Assembly: GCF_016587415.1 (NCBI RefSeq)
Contig: NZ_BNJI01000001.1
Location: 3,759,501-3,823,500, forward strand
DNA: 64,000 bases
Direction: 5' to 3'
Origin: Ktedonobacter sp. SOSP1-85
GTDB lineage: Bacteria > Chloroflexota > Ktedonobacteria > Ktedonobacterales > Ktedonobacteraceae
In this document: piece after piece, positions 16,465 through 24,902 of the stretch
Numbering within the stretch: the stretch's first letter is position 1
How the letters are laid out: the number at the start of each line of letters is the position of its first letter
The notes under the pieces: generated by a model
Told to the model about the DNA's origin: nothing
The model's database searches: none
What the model saw: the letters and a program-made list of their open reading frames with translations, nothing else
Program-made: the position numbers and the translations under genes

Positions 16465-17592
16465 GTGAGGATGCCTTTATTTCGTAGGCCAAAGCGTTGG
16501 GCGAGCCTTGTTGCCGGTCTCGCTTTGACCTCGATACTGTTGACCGCTTGTGGTGAAAACTCGCCCTCGATCCTTGATCCGGCGGGCCCGATTGCCAGAA
16601 GCGAGAGCAATGTTTTCTGGATTATTCTCATAATTGCCGCGGTTGTATTTGTAGGTGTAGAAGGTGTCTTGATCTACTCTACAATTCGCTTCCGCGAGCG
16701 CCCTGATTCGCCCACCCCGCCACAGATCCACGGTAATACTACCGTCGAATTGATCTGGACTATTATTCCAGCGGTTGTCTTGCTGGCGGTGTTGAGTGTT
16801 ACCATCAAGGGTATTTTCGACGTCGCCACGCCACCAGCCAATAGTAACAAAACAATTGAGGTGACGGCGTATGGACACCAGTGGTGGTGGGAATTCTACT
16901 ATCCAGAGTATAAGATGACCACCGCGGATACATTGGTGATTCCGCCCCATACCAATGTGCATGTGAAGCTGTACTCAAACAACGTTATCCACAGCTTCTG
17001 GGTGCCAGCGCTGACTGGTAAGACCGACGTCATCCCCGGCCACGATAACGAGAAGTGGTTTAGCGCGGATACGGCGGATAAGACCTATGTGGGTATCTGC
17101 GCCGAGTACTGCGGAACGCAACACGCGAACATGCGCTTTGATGTTAAAGTCACGCATGACAACAACGACTTCCTCTCATGGGCACAGTTGCAGCAGCAGG
17201 CGGCCGCCGTTCCTGCTCCTGGTAGCCTGGAGGCGAAAGGCCAGGAGGTCTTTAAGAACCAGTGCACCACCTGCCATGGTATCGTTGGTGTCAGTCAGAG
17301 CACGCCCTATCTACAGGATCCCAATCCCGTTGGGCGCTGCGATGATCCACAGAACGCGAACGGTTGTCTGATTGGTCCAAACTTGACGCACTTCGGTAGC
17401 CGTCACCTGATCGCTGGCGGTGTGCTGGACTATAACCAGCAGGATTGTAATCCTGGCGGTGATCTCAGCAACTGTAACCTGGCGAAGTGGATCTCTGATC
17501 CCCAGAAAGTCAAACCTGGCAACGATATGTCGGTGAACGTCGACAAGTCGGATCTGCCAGCGCTGGTGGCTTATCTGGAAAGCCTCAAGTAG
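16465..17592 (+). CDS. ctaC: Cytochrome c oxidase subunit II fused to cytochrome c (caa3 type)
   Basis: Electron-entry subunit of the terminal oxidase. The start chosen is GTG 16465 with AGGAG 8 nt upstream; in-frame alternatives exist at 16447 and 16471. The N terminus is a lipoprotein signal (SILLTACG, lipidated Cys29). Two transmembrane helices follow. The cupredoxin domain has GHQWWWEF and the CuA ligands in HSFWVPALTGK and CAEYCGTQHANM. A C-terminal class I cytochrome c domain has CTTCHG and a far Met ligand region (GNDMSVN). The c-haem links it to the ccm genes at 26-34 kb. First gene of ctaC-D-x-E. Confidence 0.96.
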   Translation: MRMPLFRRPKRWASLVAGLALTSILLTACGENSPSILDPAGPIARSESNVFWIILIIAAVVFVGVEGVLIYSTIRFRERPDSPTPPQIHGNTTVELIWTIIPAVVLLAVLSVTIKGIFDVATPPANSNKTIEVTAYGHQWWWEFYYPEYKMTTADTLVIPPHTNVHVKLYSNNVIHSFWVPALTGKTDVIPGHDNEKWFSADTADKTYVGICAEYCGTQHANMRFDVKVTHDNNDFLSWAQLQQQAAAVPAPGSLEAKGQEVFKNQCTTCHGIVGVSQSTPYLQDPNPVGRCDDPQNANGCLIGPNLTHFGSRHLIAGGVLDYNQQDCNPGGDLSNCNLAKWISDPQKVKPGNDMSVNVDKSDLPALVAYLESLK

Positions 17593-17648
17593 CATAACTT
17601 GCCCGTCTAGCTCACTTGTGGGGCTAGACTCGTTGGAGGGAATTATTC

Positions 17649-19340
17649 ATGGCTACTAGCACTATCAATGATAGGGCTACAACAGTAGTTCGTGAGCGAT
17701 CATTCAGTGAATCTTACCTGGGTGAGTGGCTCACGACGACCGATCATAAAAAGATCGGCATCATGTACATGGTTACTGCCTTCTTCTTCTTCCTGGTGGG
17801 CGGTCTAGAGGCTCTCTTGATCCGTACACAGCTGGCAGTACCCAATGGCAAAGTCATCAGTCCTGAGACCTATAACCAGATCTTTACCATGCACGGTACC
17901 ACGATGATCTTCTTGTTCGTGATGCCGATGATGGCGGGCTTTGGTAACTATGTTGTGCCGCTGATGATGGGTGCGCGCGACATGGCCTTCCCGCGTATGA
18001 ACGCCTTTGGCTTCTGGATTCTGCTCTTTGGTGGCATTTTCCTACAGTCGAGCTACCTGTTCAACGCCGCGCCTAATGGCGGTTGGTTCATGTACGCTCC
18101 CCTGAGCCTGACCAAGGATGCTTGCGGTATTCACGCGTACAACTGTACACCTGGCATGAATGCCGATTTCTGGATTCTGGGTACCACGCTGCTGGGCGTA
18201 TCCTCGATCAGCGGTTCATTGAACTTCGTGGTAACTATCCTGAAGATGCGCGCGCCTGGTATGAGCATCAACCGCATCCCGCTCTTTTCGTGGATGATCC
18301 TGGTCATGTCCTTCCTGCTGCTGTTTGCTCTGCCTAGCCTGACGACCGCCAGCGTCTTCCTGCTGCTGGACCGCCACCTGGGCACGCACTTCTATCAGTA
18401 TGCATATGGCGGTGACCCGCTACTCTGGCAGCACTTGTTCTGGTCGTTTGGCCATCCCGAGGTATACATCCTGATCCTGCCGGCCTTTGGTATCACCTCT
18501 GAAATCTTGCCCGTCTTCTCGCGCAAGCCGATCTTTGGTTATACCTTTATCGCCTGGTCGGGTGTGGCTATCGGCTTCCTGAGCTTTACCGTGTGGGCAC
18601 ACCACATGTTTGCCGTTGGTCTGCCACCTGTCGCGCAGGCGTTCTTCGCCTCCAGCACAGCCCTGATCGCTCTGCCAACCGCGGTAAAGATTTTCAACTG
18701 GCTGGGTACGATCTACAAAGGTAAGTTGAGCCTGAAGGCACCAATGATCTTCTCGCTTGGCTTCATTGGTATGTTCCTGATTGGTGGCTTGAACGGTGCC
18801 GCCCTGGCCGTCGTGCCTTTCGACTACCAGATCACCGACACCTACTTCGTTGTCTCGCACATCCACTACGTGCTCTTCGGCGGTAGCGCCATGGCTATCT
18901 TCGCGGGTATCTATTACTGGTTCCCCAAGATGACCGGCAAGATGATGAGCGAGAAATTGGCGCAGGTTCATTTCTGGCTGCTGCTGATAGGCATGAACCT
19001 GGCGTTTTTCCCCATGCACCTGTTGGGCCTGCTGGGCATGCCCCGCCGCGTCTACACCTACCCGGGCAACCTGGGTTGGAATGAGCTGAACCTTATGGCG
19101 ACGATTGGCGCCTTCATGGTTGGCCTTGGTGTCATGGTCTTCGTCTTCAATTTCTTCAAGAGCTTGAAGGATGGCAAAGAGTCTGGTAGCGATCCATGGG
19201 ATGCCTTCACCCTGGAGTGGGATACAACCTCTCCTCCGAAGAAGTACAACTTCCTCACCATCCCCGTGGTCCGCAGCCGCCGTCCATTCTATGACAAGAA
19301 GAATCCTGAGATTGCTGACTGGAAGTCGGCTATTCACTAG
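17649..19340 (+). CDS. ctaD: Cytochrome c oxidase subunit I
   Basis: Catalytic subunit with the low-spin haem and the haem-copper centre where O2 is reduced. 563 aa, 12 or more membrane helices. Conserved motifs: MHGTTMIFLF (low-spin haem His), WSFGHPEVYILILP (CuB His and cross-linked Tyr, with the D-channel Glu of A-type oxidases), HHMF (two CuB His) and HIHYVLFGG (haem ligands). GGAGG precedes the ATG. It follows subunit II by 56 bp. Confidence 0.97.
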   Translation: MATSTINDRATTVVRERSFSESYLGEWLTTTDHKKIGIMYMVTAFFFFLVGGLEALLIRTQLAVPNGKVISPETYNQIFTMHGTTMIFLFVMPMMAGFGNYVVPLMMGARDMAFPRMNAFGFWILLFGGIFLQSSYLFNAAPNGGWFMYAPLSLTKDACGIHAYNCTPGMNADFWILGTTLLGVSSISGSLNFVVTILKMRAPGMSINRIPLFSWMILVMSFLLLFALPSLTTASVFLLLDRHLGTHFYQYAYGGDPLLWQHLFWSFGHPEVYILILPAFGITSEILPVFSRKPIFGYTFIAWSGVAIGFLSFTVWAHHMFAVGLPPVAQAFFASSTALIALPTAVKIFNWLGTIYKGKLSLKAPMIFSLGFIGMFLIGGLNGAALAVVPFDYQITDTYFVVSHIHYVLFGGSAMAIFAGIYYWFPKMTGKMMSEKLAQVHFWLLLIGMNLAFFPMHLLGLLGMPRRVYTYPGNLGWNELNLMATIGAFMVGLGVMVFVFNFFKSLKDGKESGSDPWDAFTLEWDTTSPPKKYNFLTIPVVRSRRPFYDKKNPEIADWKSAIH

Positions 19341-19355
19341 AGGTACAGTAGCACC

Positions 19356-19691
19356 ATGACCAAAGCCAAACAATTGGACAAGAAGCGCGAGAAGTCCGCG
19401 CAGCCAGAGACACAATCTGCACAGGTTGTGGCAGCACCAGCGGAACAGGAGCAGGAGGAGGTTACGCCTCCTCAGGCTGCTGAACAGCCAGCGAAGGGCG
19501 CAGTCAAGAAGCGCAAGAAGGTCGTGCCAAAGGAAGAGGATTTGATGCCTCGTTCTAGCATCTGGCCGCTTGTGACCACGGTCGCGATCTCTCTCATTCT
19601 GGTTGGTTTCGTCTTTCAGCCGATTGTCTGTGGTCTCGGCGTGGTGCTGCTCATCGGTTGTATCATAGGATGGATCTACGAGCGTAGATAA
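19356..19691 (+). CDS. Small membrane subunit of the oxidase (subunit IV-like)
   Basis: 111 aa. The first ~65 residues are a charged, low-complexity K/E/Q/A tail. Two membrane helices follow, with SIWPLVTTVAISLILVG and a final GCIIGWIYERR. The place between subunits I and III, the size, and the W-P-L-V ... G-W pattern fit small accessory subunits of bacterial oxidases. The same helix pair, with matching W, P and GW positions, occurs in the BON protein at 5717-6514. Start 15 bp after ctaD. Confidence 0.65.
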   Translation: MTKAKQLDKKREKSAQPETQSAQVVAAPAEQEQEEVTPPQAAEQPAKGAVKKRKKVVPKEEDLMPRSSIWPLVTTVAISLILVGFVFQPIVCGLGVVLLIGCIIGWIYERR

Positions 19692-19718
19692 CGAGAACAT
19701 GGTTAGGGAGTTCATAAT

Positions 19719-20360
19719 ATGAGCGTTGTTCACGGCGAGCAGGTCAGGTCGCTAGAGGAGCATGTTGAAGTAGGACGCAGCATGAACTGGTGGGGTATGA
19801 TCCTCTTCATTTCCTCTGAGGCGCTGATCTTCGCGAACCTGATCGCCGCGTACCTCTACCTGGAAGTGCGTGGTTTACAGATTAAAAACGGTCTCTGGCT
19901 CTTGCCCTCGGGCGAGCACCTGGACTGGAAGTTCCCTTTGATTAACACTGCCTTCTTGTTGGCAAGTAGCTTCCCAGCAATTATTGCACGCAAGGGCATC
20001 GTCAAAGGTAATAAGACACAGTTGATTGCGGGTCTGGCGGGTGCGATTATCCTCGGACTTGTCTTTCTGGGTGGTCAGGTGTATGAATACTTTAATCTCT
20101 ACACTGCCGATCACTTTACGATGCAGACTAAGGCCTTTGGCTCGGCCTTCTTCACGTTGACCGGCTTCCACGGTCTGCATGTCACCATTGGTATCATCTT
20201 CCTGACGATCTGTCTGATTCGTGCCATTCGCGGCGACTTTACCGCCAAGAAGCACTTCGCGGTCGAGGCCGCCGAGATGTACTGGCACTTCGTCGACATC
20301 GTCTGGATCATCGTCTTCAGCACAGTTTATCTGCTGCCCCTGCTGATGATCAAAGGCTAA
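19719..20360 (+). CDS. ctaE: Cytochrome c oxidase subunit III
   Basis: 213 aa, five membrane helices plus, the short bacterial form. Typical motifs: MNWWGMILFISSEALIFANL at the start, GFHGLHVTIGIIFL near residue 145 and MYWHFVDIVWIIVF at the end. It stabilises the oxygen-reducing core and proton uptake. Last gene of the oxidase operon; two very long hairpins begin 9 nt after the stop. Confidence 0.95.
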   Translation: MSVVHGEQVRSLEEHVEVGRSMNWWGMILFISSEALIFANLIAAYLYLEVRGLQIKNGLWLLPSGEHLDWKFPLINTAFLLASSFPAIIARKGIVKGNKTQLIAGLAGAIILGLVFLGGQVYEYFNLYTADHFTMQTKAFGSAFFTLTGFHGLHVTIGIIFLTICLIRAIRGDFTAKKHFAVEAAEMYWHFVDIVWIIVFSTVYLLPLLMIKG

Positions 20361-20368
20361 TCTCAATC

Positions 20369-20462
20369 GAGAAGTCCTTCCCTTCGGAGAGACAGAAACA
20401 CGCCTGGTATCCCGCTACGGATACCAGGCGTGTTTCTGTCTCTCCGAAGGGAAGGACTTCTC
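20369..20462. terminator. Very long perfect hairpin, 44-bp stem, after ctaE
   Basis: Arms 20369-20412 and 20419-20462 are perfectly complementary with a 6-nt loop (CGCTAC). It is the longest stem in the window and starts 9 nt after the ctaE stop. It is followed immediately by a mini-hairpin GCCAC-TAC-GTGGC (20463-20475) and then by another 34-bp hairpin, giving three stems in a row. Confidence 0.85.
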
Positions 20463-20475
20463 GCCACTACGTGGC

Positions 20476-20546
20476 TCGCAGGAGTAAGAGGATGTGGGAT
20501 GGAAATGCCGCAGGCATTTCCATCCCACATCCTCTTACTCCTGCGA
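20476..20546. repeat. Second long perfect hairpin, 34-bp stem, in the post-ctaE array
   Basis: Arms 20476-20509 and 20513-20546 pair perfectly around a GCA loop. It abuts the mini-hairpin at 20463-20475. The joint sequence from 20454 to 20480 recurs with one or two changes at 45717-45743, again right before a long hairpin. Confidence 0.8.
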
Positions 20547-20966
20547 AGCGCCGCAGGCGCAGAGAGCACCTGGTGAGGTGTACATTCACCAGTAATCACC
20601 ACTACTCTGTCAACGTTGATTGGAAAGGTGGGGAGTGCAGAGGGGCGTCAGCCCCTCTGCATCTCTGTCCCTTGCCGCCGCAGGCGGCATACAACCTTTC
20701 AGATGAAGATTGACAAAGCACTACACTGATGTTGCAGGCGGAATATGCTACAATTGGTGGAGAGTAAAAAGAGAGTCGTGAGAGGAACAACCTTTGTAGG
20801 TTATTGCGTCGCTTACAGGCCCGCGTTATGCTTGTAAGAGTGGAGAGAGAAATTACTCTACGGGATAAGAGGAGGGGTTCCTCTTCTGCCTCCTCCCGCA
20901 GAGGCTATTAAGCGAGCGAGCAATTGTAGAGCGAGAAAGATTGGTAGTTGGAAGGACGATAGGCGA
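20547..20966. repeat. Branched inverted-repeat region and promoter before the zinc-ribbon gene
   Basis: GAAAGGT (20623-20629) pairs with ACCTTTC (20694-20700) and encloses two hairpins: a 10-bp stem at 20637-20660 (loop GTCA) and a GCCGCC-GCA-GGCGGC-type stem near 20674-20688. A further GCGCC-GCA-GGCGC stem lies near 20549-20561. An extended -10 (TGCTACAAT, 20746-20754) may start the transcript of the gene at 20967. No coding gene is supported here. Confidence 0.55.
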
Positions 20967-21380
20967 ATGAAAGAGGCTATGCGTCGAGCCAATACTTCAC
21001 AGCCGCTGGAGAAAGAGGGTTCGCGCACGCGGAGTATGCGAGTGAAGCATTGTTCAATCTGTACCCAGCGTATCTGGTTTGAACCCTTGACGGTGCTTGA
21101 ACCGGAGGATGCGCCTGAGCCTCGTCGCTCCTGGACCCTGTGTAAACATTGTTATAACGCTCTGGTGACTGAGTTAAAGCGCTCCAAGGTGCACTCACCA
21201 CTACGTGTACGTGTCGCTGTTGGCCTGGTTGCCGCTGAGCGCTGGCCACTGGCCTATCCCACGCGCCTGCATATGTATGTCAATGACCGGCGCTGGATTG
21301 CCATTCTAGGCTTTGGCTTCTTCATTTTTATGATTGTACACCTGGTCTTCCTGGTCTTGATCGCGGGCATCATTAAATAG
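20967..21380 (+). CDS. Zinc-ribbon protein with C-terminal membrane helix
   Basis: 137 aa. A CxxC pair (HCSICTQRIWF, near residue 36) and a second (LCKHCYNAL, near 63) form a zinc ribbon. A basic middle (ELKRSKVHSPLRVRV) leads to one C-terminal transmembrane helix (WIAILGFGFFIFMIVHLVFLVLIAGIIK). This tail-anchored layout puts the ribbon in the cytoplasm. No known family. It is placed alone between the oxidase operon and the histidine kinase gene. Confidence 0.62.
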   Translation: MKEAMRRANTSQPLEKEGSRTRSMRVKHCSICTQRIWFEPLTVLEPEDAPEPRRSWTLCKHCYNALVTELKRSKVHSPLRVRVAVGLVAAERWPLAYPTRLHMYVNDRRWIAILGFGFFIFMIVHLVFLVLIAGIIK

Positions 21381-21430
21381 AGCACCTCTCCCCATCGATG
21401 CTAACCCAGGCGCGTGTTTCTTCACCCCTG

Positions 21431-21489
21431 CCTTCTTCGACGGAAACCAACCCCCATTCGGGGACAAGCGCGCTCAGGTTTCCGAAAGG
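21431..21489 (-). repeat. Modular dispersed repeat, copy 3
   Basis: On the plus strand: CTTCTTCGACGGAAACC, then CCCCCATTCGGGG, ACAAGCGCGCTCAGG, TTTCCG. This copy is inverted relative to copy 4, which lies 150 bp downstream. It lacks the GTCACTGGCGTGACTAGCGC block. Together with copy 4 it brackets the promoter region of the kinase gene. Confidence 0.75.
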
Positions 21490-21581
21490 TCGTATCTGGT
21501 TAAGAGGCGAAAAATAGCTCCTACGCCTCAACCAGATACAATGCCTCATGCTTCAAAGCCCTGATTCAAAGTCCTACTCTC

Positions 21582-21610
21582 CTGGCAAGATCGAATTTTT
21601 TTGCTACAAT
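21582..21610 (+). promoter_or_regulatory. Candidate promoter of the kinase-regulator gene
   Basis: CTGGCA at 21582-21587, 17 bp, then an extended -10: TGC followed by TACAAT at 21605-21610. It lies between repeat copies 3 and 4. The transcript would start near 21617, so copy 4 would be part of the 5' leader. Confidence 0.5.
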
Positions 21611-21638
21611 ATGAGCAATTACTAAAGTTCAGAGATGG

Positions 21639-21727
21639 CTACTTCTGATTCGAAACCCCTGAGCGCGCTTGTCCCCAAATGGGGGAAGCGCTAGTCACGC
21701 CAGTGACGTTGGGTTTCGGAATAAGAT
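21639..21727 (+). repeat. Modular dispersed repeat, copy 4 (upstream of the kinase gene)
   Basis: Same orientation as copy 1: CTTCTGATTCGAAACCC, CTGAGCGCGCTT, GTCCCCAAATGGGGG, AAGCGCTAGTCACGCC, AGTGACGTTGGG, TTTCGGAATAAGAT. It contains one CCCCAAATGGGG module. It ends 63 nt before the kinase start codon. Confidence 0.82.
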
Positions 21728-21790
21728 TTTAGTAGAGACAGACGGGAAAAGGAAGCTTTGACCTGATCCCCCGATGGGAGAAGCGCATTT

Positions 21791-23752
21791 ATGACCCACG
21801 ATGGTTGGTGGACAGAAGACGAGAAAGCCACGGTGACACATAGCCCAATATCGATGGAAAATCTTAACCATAACCTTGATATTGTGCCCGCCGCCTTTAC
21901 CAAGGAGTATCATATCCTCTCCGAGGTGTGCTCAAGCATGAGCAGCGGCTTTATGTTGCTTAATCAGCAGCGTGTCATCTATACAAATCAGAGCGCACTC
22001 CGCCTGCTACAAATCAGGAAGCATGATTTGATCTCACCCGATGACTTCAATGTGCGCGAGCATCTGTTGTCGATTTCGGCTGATCGCAGGCTGGCACATA
22101 CCGAACTGGATCGCGTCTGGAGTTATCCAGAGCAGGAATATGCCGCCGACGTCGCCCTGGCGGACGCGGCTGTGCGCTGGCTGCGTATTCGTACCTTCCC
22201 TGTCCATGATCGGCGTGGCTCTCTTCTGGGCCGTGGTCTGCTCTTCGATGATGTGACCCTGGAGCGTTCGGCGCTTGAGGCGCAGGGGGAGACCCTGGCC
22301 CGCGCCGCGCATGAACTTAAGACCCCCCTGGCCGTGATCAAAGGCTGTGCGACCACCCTGTTGGGTAGCTCGGCGCGCTGGGACCCGGCGATGCAGCGCG
22401 AGATGCTGCAAATGATCGATACCCAGTCGGATCGTCTCTACGATGTACTTAACACCCTGCTCGATGTCTGGCGCCTGGACGCTGGTATGCAACCGTTACG
22501 ACTTACCCAGGTGCAGATGCCAGAATTGCTCTCGCAACTGGTGACGCGCTGGCAGAAGCAGGCTCCCTATCATCGCTTTGTGTTGAGTCTTCCTCCCGAT
22601 CTGCCACCGGTGATGTGTGACGCTGTGCGCATAGAGCAAACGCTCAACCATCTCCTTGATAATGCACTGAATTACTCCGCTCCCAACTCGGTCGTGAGTG
22701 TTCGCCTGGAGACCAATGAGGTTGAGATGCGGATTGGCGTGATCGATGAAGGCATAGGAATTGCTCCCGAGCACCTGGAGCGCATTTTTGATCGCTTCTA
22801 TCGCGGATCGCAAGGCGATGAGCAATCTGGCGGTAGTGGGCTGGGCCTGGCCGCGGCACGTTCAACCGTTGAAGCCCATGGTGGTCGTATCTGGGCTGAT
22901 TCAATGGGCGAGGGCCAGGGAGCCAGCTTCTACTTTACCCTGCCCCTGGCGCCACGTATCGAGACCGCAGCGGTGCCCCAACGTACACGCATAAGCGAGG
23001 TTGCGGAGCCAGTCACAGGTCCACTTGGGGCCGTGCGGCCAGCGCTCCTGCGCCAGGATCGTCGCGTTTCTGTGTTGCTGGCTGAGGGCGATGCGCGTAT
23101 GGCACGTTACCTGCGCGCGAACCTGGAGGAGCAGCAGTATCGCGTGCATACCGTTAACCATGGCGTGCAATTCCTGCGCCAGATCGACCTGGAGGAGCCA
23201 GATATGGTCCTGCTGGCGACGCGCCTGGCGGATATGAGTGGCATCGAGCTGCTCCAGCGCCTGCGCGAGTTCTCCCAGGTACCCGTCATTATGCTGAGCG
23301 ATGAGTGCGACGAGGACGAGCGCGTCCAACTGCTCGACCTGGGGGGCGATGACCTGGTACTCAAGCCCTTCGGCATGAAGGAGCTTATGGCGCGCGTGCG
23401 GGCCGTGCTACGACGACGTTCCGCTGTACGCGAAGAGCCAACCCAGCAGGCTGTGTTCCGCACAGGCGAGCTGGTCATTGATCACGCGCAACACCTGGTA
23501 ACCGTCGAGGGTAAGACTATACAATTGAGCCGCACCGAGTATAAGTTGCTGAGCGTGTTGGCCCAAAATGCAGGCATGGTTGTCACCCACGAATTGCTCC
23601 TGGAGAAGGTGTGGGGGCCAGAGTATAATCGTGACATCGATTTTATCTGGGTCTATATCAGCCGCCTGCGCCGCAAGGTCGAGAGCGATTCACGTCGCCC
23701 GAAGTATATAGTGACCGTCCCCGATGTTGGCTATAAACTTATGAAATTGTAA
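21791..23752 (+). CDS. Histidine kinase / degenerate receiver / winged-helix regulator in one chain
   Basis: 653 aa soluble protein with an unusual order. PAS-like sensor (about 35-160), HisKA (His174 in AAHELKTPLAV), HATPase_c (N291 in LLDNALNYS, D319 in VIDEGIGIA, GGSGLGLA at 347-354), then a receiver-like domain (about 426-540) and an OmpR-type winged helix (555-653; LSRTEYKLLSVLAQN, YISRLRRKVE). In the receiver the phospho-acceptor Asp is Ala476 (DMVLLATRL) and the acidic pair is Glu-Gly (LLAEGDA); Lys525 remains. Output by normal Asp phosphorylation therefore looks impossible. The ATG has GGGAG 11 nt upstream. No membrane helix, so the signal is cytoplasmic. The next gene encodes a receiver with an intact Asp. 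Confidence 0.9.
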   Translation: MTHDGWWTEDEKATVTHSPISMENLNHNLDIVPAAFTKEYHILSEVCSSMSSGFMLLNQQRVIYTNQSALRLLQIRKHDLISPDDFNVREHLLSISADRRLAHTELDRVWSYPEQEYAADVALADAAVRWLRIRTFPVHDRRGSLLGRGLLFDDVTLERSALEAQGETLARAAHELKTPLAVIKGCATTLLGSSARWDPAMQREMLQMIDTQSDRLYDVLNTLLDVWRLDAGMQPLRLTQVQMPELLSQLVTRWQKQAPYHRFVLSLPPDLPPVMCDAVRIEQTLNHLLDNALNYSAPNSVVSVRLETNEVEMRIGVIDEGIGIAPEHLERIFDRFYRGSQGDEQSGGSGLGLAAARSTVEAHGGRIWADSMGEGQGASFYFTLPLAPRIETAAVPQRTRISEVAEPVTGPLGAVRPALLRQDRRVSVLLAEGDARMARYLRANLEEQQYRVHTVNHGVQFLRQIDLEEPDMVLLATRLADMSGIELLQRLREFSQVPVIMLSDECDEDERVQLLDLGGDDLVLKPFGMKELMARVRAVLRRRSAVREEPTQQAVFRTGELVIDHAQHLVTVEGKTIQLSRTEYKLLSVLAQNAGMVVTHELLLEKVWGPEYNRDIDFIWVYISRLRRKVESDSRRPKYIVTVPDVGYKLMKL

Positions 23753-23821
23753 TCCAAAAGAGAAGAAAGAGGCCAGTCCTGATCAGCTCGGGACTGGCCT
23801 CTTTCTTCTCTTTTGGATTAC
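23749..23821. terminator. Long perfect hairpin, 31-bp stem, overlapping the kinase stop codon
   Basis: Arms 23749-23779 and 23791-23821 are perfectly complementary; the loop has 11 nt. The TAA stop of the kinase gene is inside the left arm. The stem includes an AGAGAAGAAAGA purine run and its complement, so the plus-strand RNA ends in a pyrimidine-rich tract. Confidence 0.82.
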
Positions 23822-23976
23822 AGCTCTATACCTGTTTTGACGTATTCAGGTTACTGTAAGGTGAATACCCTAGGTAGTTAAGGTATTGTAATGTGGACTG
23901 GGTATGCTCTCTATAAGAAGCAATGTTATTTTGCAATGGGTCTTCGCGCAAGGTCTTGCAATTTGGAGGAGCATAC

Positions 23977-24624
23977 ATGTACGCATCGTCGGGAGAGCAA
24001 CCGCACGTTCTCCTCATTGAGAGCGATCTTTGCTTACGCCGCCTGATTGCTATTGGTTTACAGAGCCAGGGCATACAGGTGAGCGAGATGACGCAGATAT
24101 CCAGGGCGCTTCCTCTGCCAGAGAAACGCCAGCCCGATCTGATTGTGGTCGATGTCGATGGTGGAGTACACCGTAACTGGAACTTGCTGCGTACTGTCCA
24201 GGAACTGCCTGATCTGTGGCAAACTCCCACGATTGTGCTATCCTGGGAACAGGCAGAAAGCACTCCCTCTGCTCTGCTCGCGGCTCCCCTTGCTGAGCAG
24301 GAAACTCCCCAACCCATATATATGGCCAAGCCCTTTGACGCTCGTCTGCTCCACCAGGCTGTGGGGCGTATTCTGCATGAGCAAGAGGCGCGGAAAGCGG
24401 CCCAGGAGGCTCAGGCGGAAGAAATTTTACTGGCTGCCTACACTCGTCACTCTGCCCCCAGCCTGATGCCTATGCTCACCGCCGCTGGCCTGCTCCTGGT
24501 CGTCATTGGCTTGCTCTTGCTCCAGGTTGCCCTGAGTGCGGCTGGCTTTCTTATAGTAATAGTTGCTTTGCTCTACTGGACGCTGGGTGGTCAGAAGGCC
24601 AGCCCACAGATTGCTAGTGCTTAG
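23977..24624 (+). CDS. Membrane-anchored receiver-domain protein
   Basis: 215 aa from the ATG that follows GGAGGAGCATAC; longer frames lack a ribosome site. Residues 9-135 are a CheY-like receiver: acidic residues in LLIESD (E15, D17), phospho-acceptor D59 in DLIVVDVDGG, S89 and K118 in MAKPFD. A charged coiled stretch (residues 134-155) leads to two membrane helices (MLTAAGLLLVVIGLLLLQV, then AAGFLIVIVALLYW). No output or DNA-binding domain. It follows the kinase gene and could be its phosphate acceptor, making up for the dead receiver there; this pairing is inference. Confidence 0.78.
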   Translation: MYASSGEQPHVLLIESDLCLRRLIAIGLQSQGIQVSEMTQISRALPLPEKRQPDLIVVDVDGGVHRNWNLLRTVQELPDLWQTPTIVLSWEQAESTPSALLAAPLAEQETPQPIYMAKPFDARLLHQAVGRILHEQEARKAAQEAQAEEILLAAYTRHSAPSLMPMLTAAGLLLVVIGLLLLQVALSAAGFLIVIVALLYWTLGGQKASPQIASA

Positions 24625-24670
24625 CAGGTGAAGTAGCCTCTACAGAAATAGCTTTTTTTGCCGAACATAA

Positions 24671-24701
24671 GAAAGAGGGCATCAGCCAGATGCTCTCTTT
24701 C
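24671..24701. terminator. Terminator hairpin after the receiver gene
   Basis: 13-bp stem with one G-T pair: GAAAGAGGGCATC, loop AGCCA, GATGCTCTCTTTC. It lies 46 nt after the stop. A T-rich stretch (GCTTTTTTTG, ~24649) lies just before it rather than after. Confidence 0.55.
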
Positions 24702-24816
24702 TGTTATGTAGAAGATGTTCAGGTCTTTGTAAGGTAGCTTTTAAGGCTTGCAAGTTGGCTATCAGGCTTAAGCACCATAATCTGTCTGTTATTATATCTT
24801 CGATACCAGGCAAGTA

Positions 24817-24880
24817 CCTTCTTATACGAAAACCAACGCCGCTCTCGCGGCTAGTGCTCGGCACTCAGGTTTTCGATAGG
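24817..24880 (-). repeat. Modular dispersed repeat, copy 5 (upstream of the thioredoxin gene)
   Basis: Outer arms CTTCTTATACGAAAACC and GGTTTTCGATAGG. The centre differs from other copies: CGCCGCTCTCGCGG, CTAGTGCTCGGCACTCAGG. Orientation is opposite to copies 1 and 4 with respect to the downstream gene, which starts 23 nt later. It has no CCCCATTCGGGG module. Confidence 0.7.
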
Positions 24881-24902
24881 AGCACTAAAAAAGTGAAAGC
24901 AC

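Noticed and set aside
18420..19733. Long antisense open frame (~437 codons) over ctaD and the next gene
   Set aside because: It mirrors the codon pattern of a strongly conserved oxidase gene on the other strand, is H/Q/R-rich and has no family-like motif or ribosome site.
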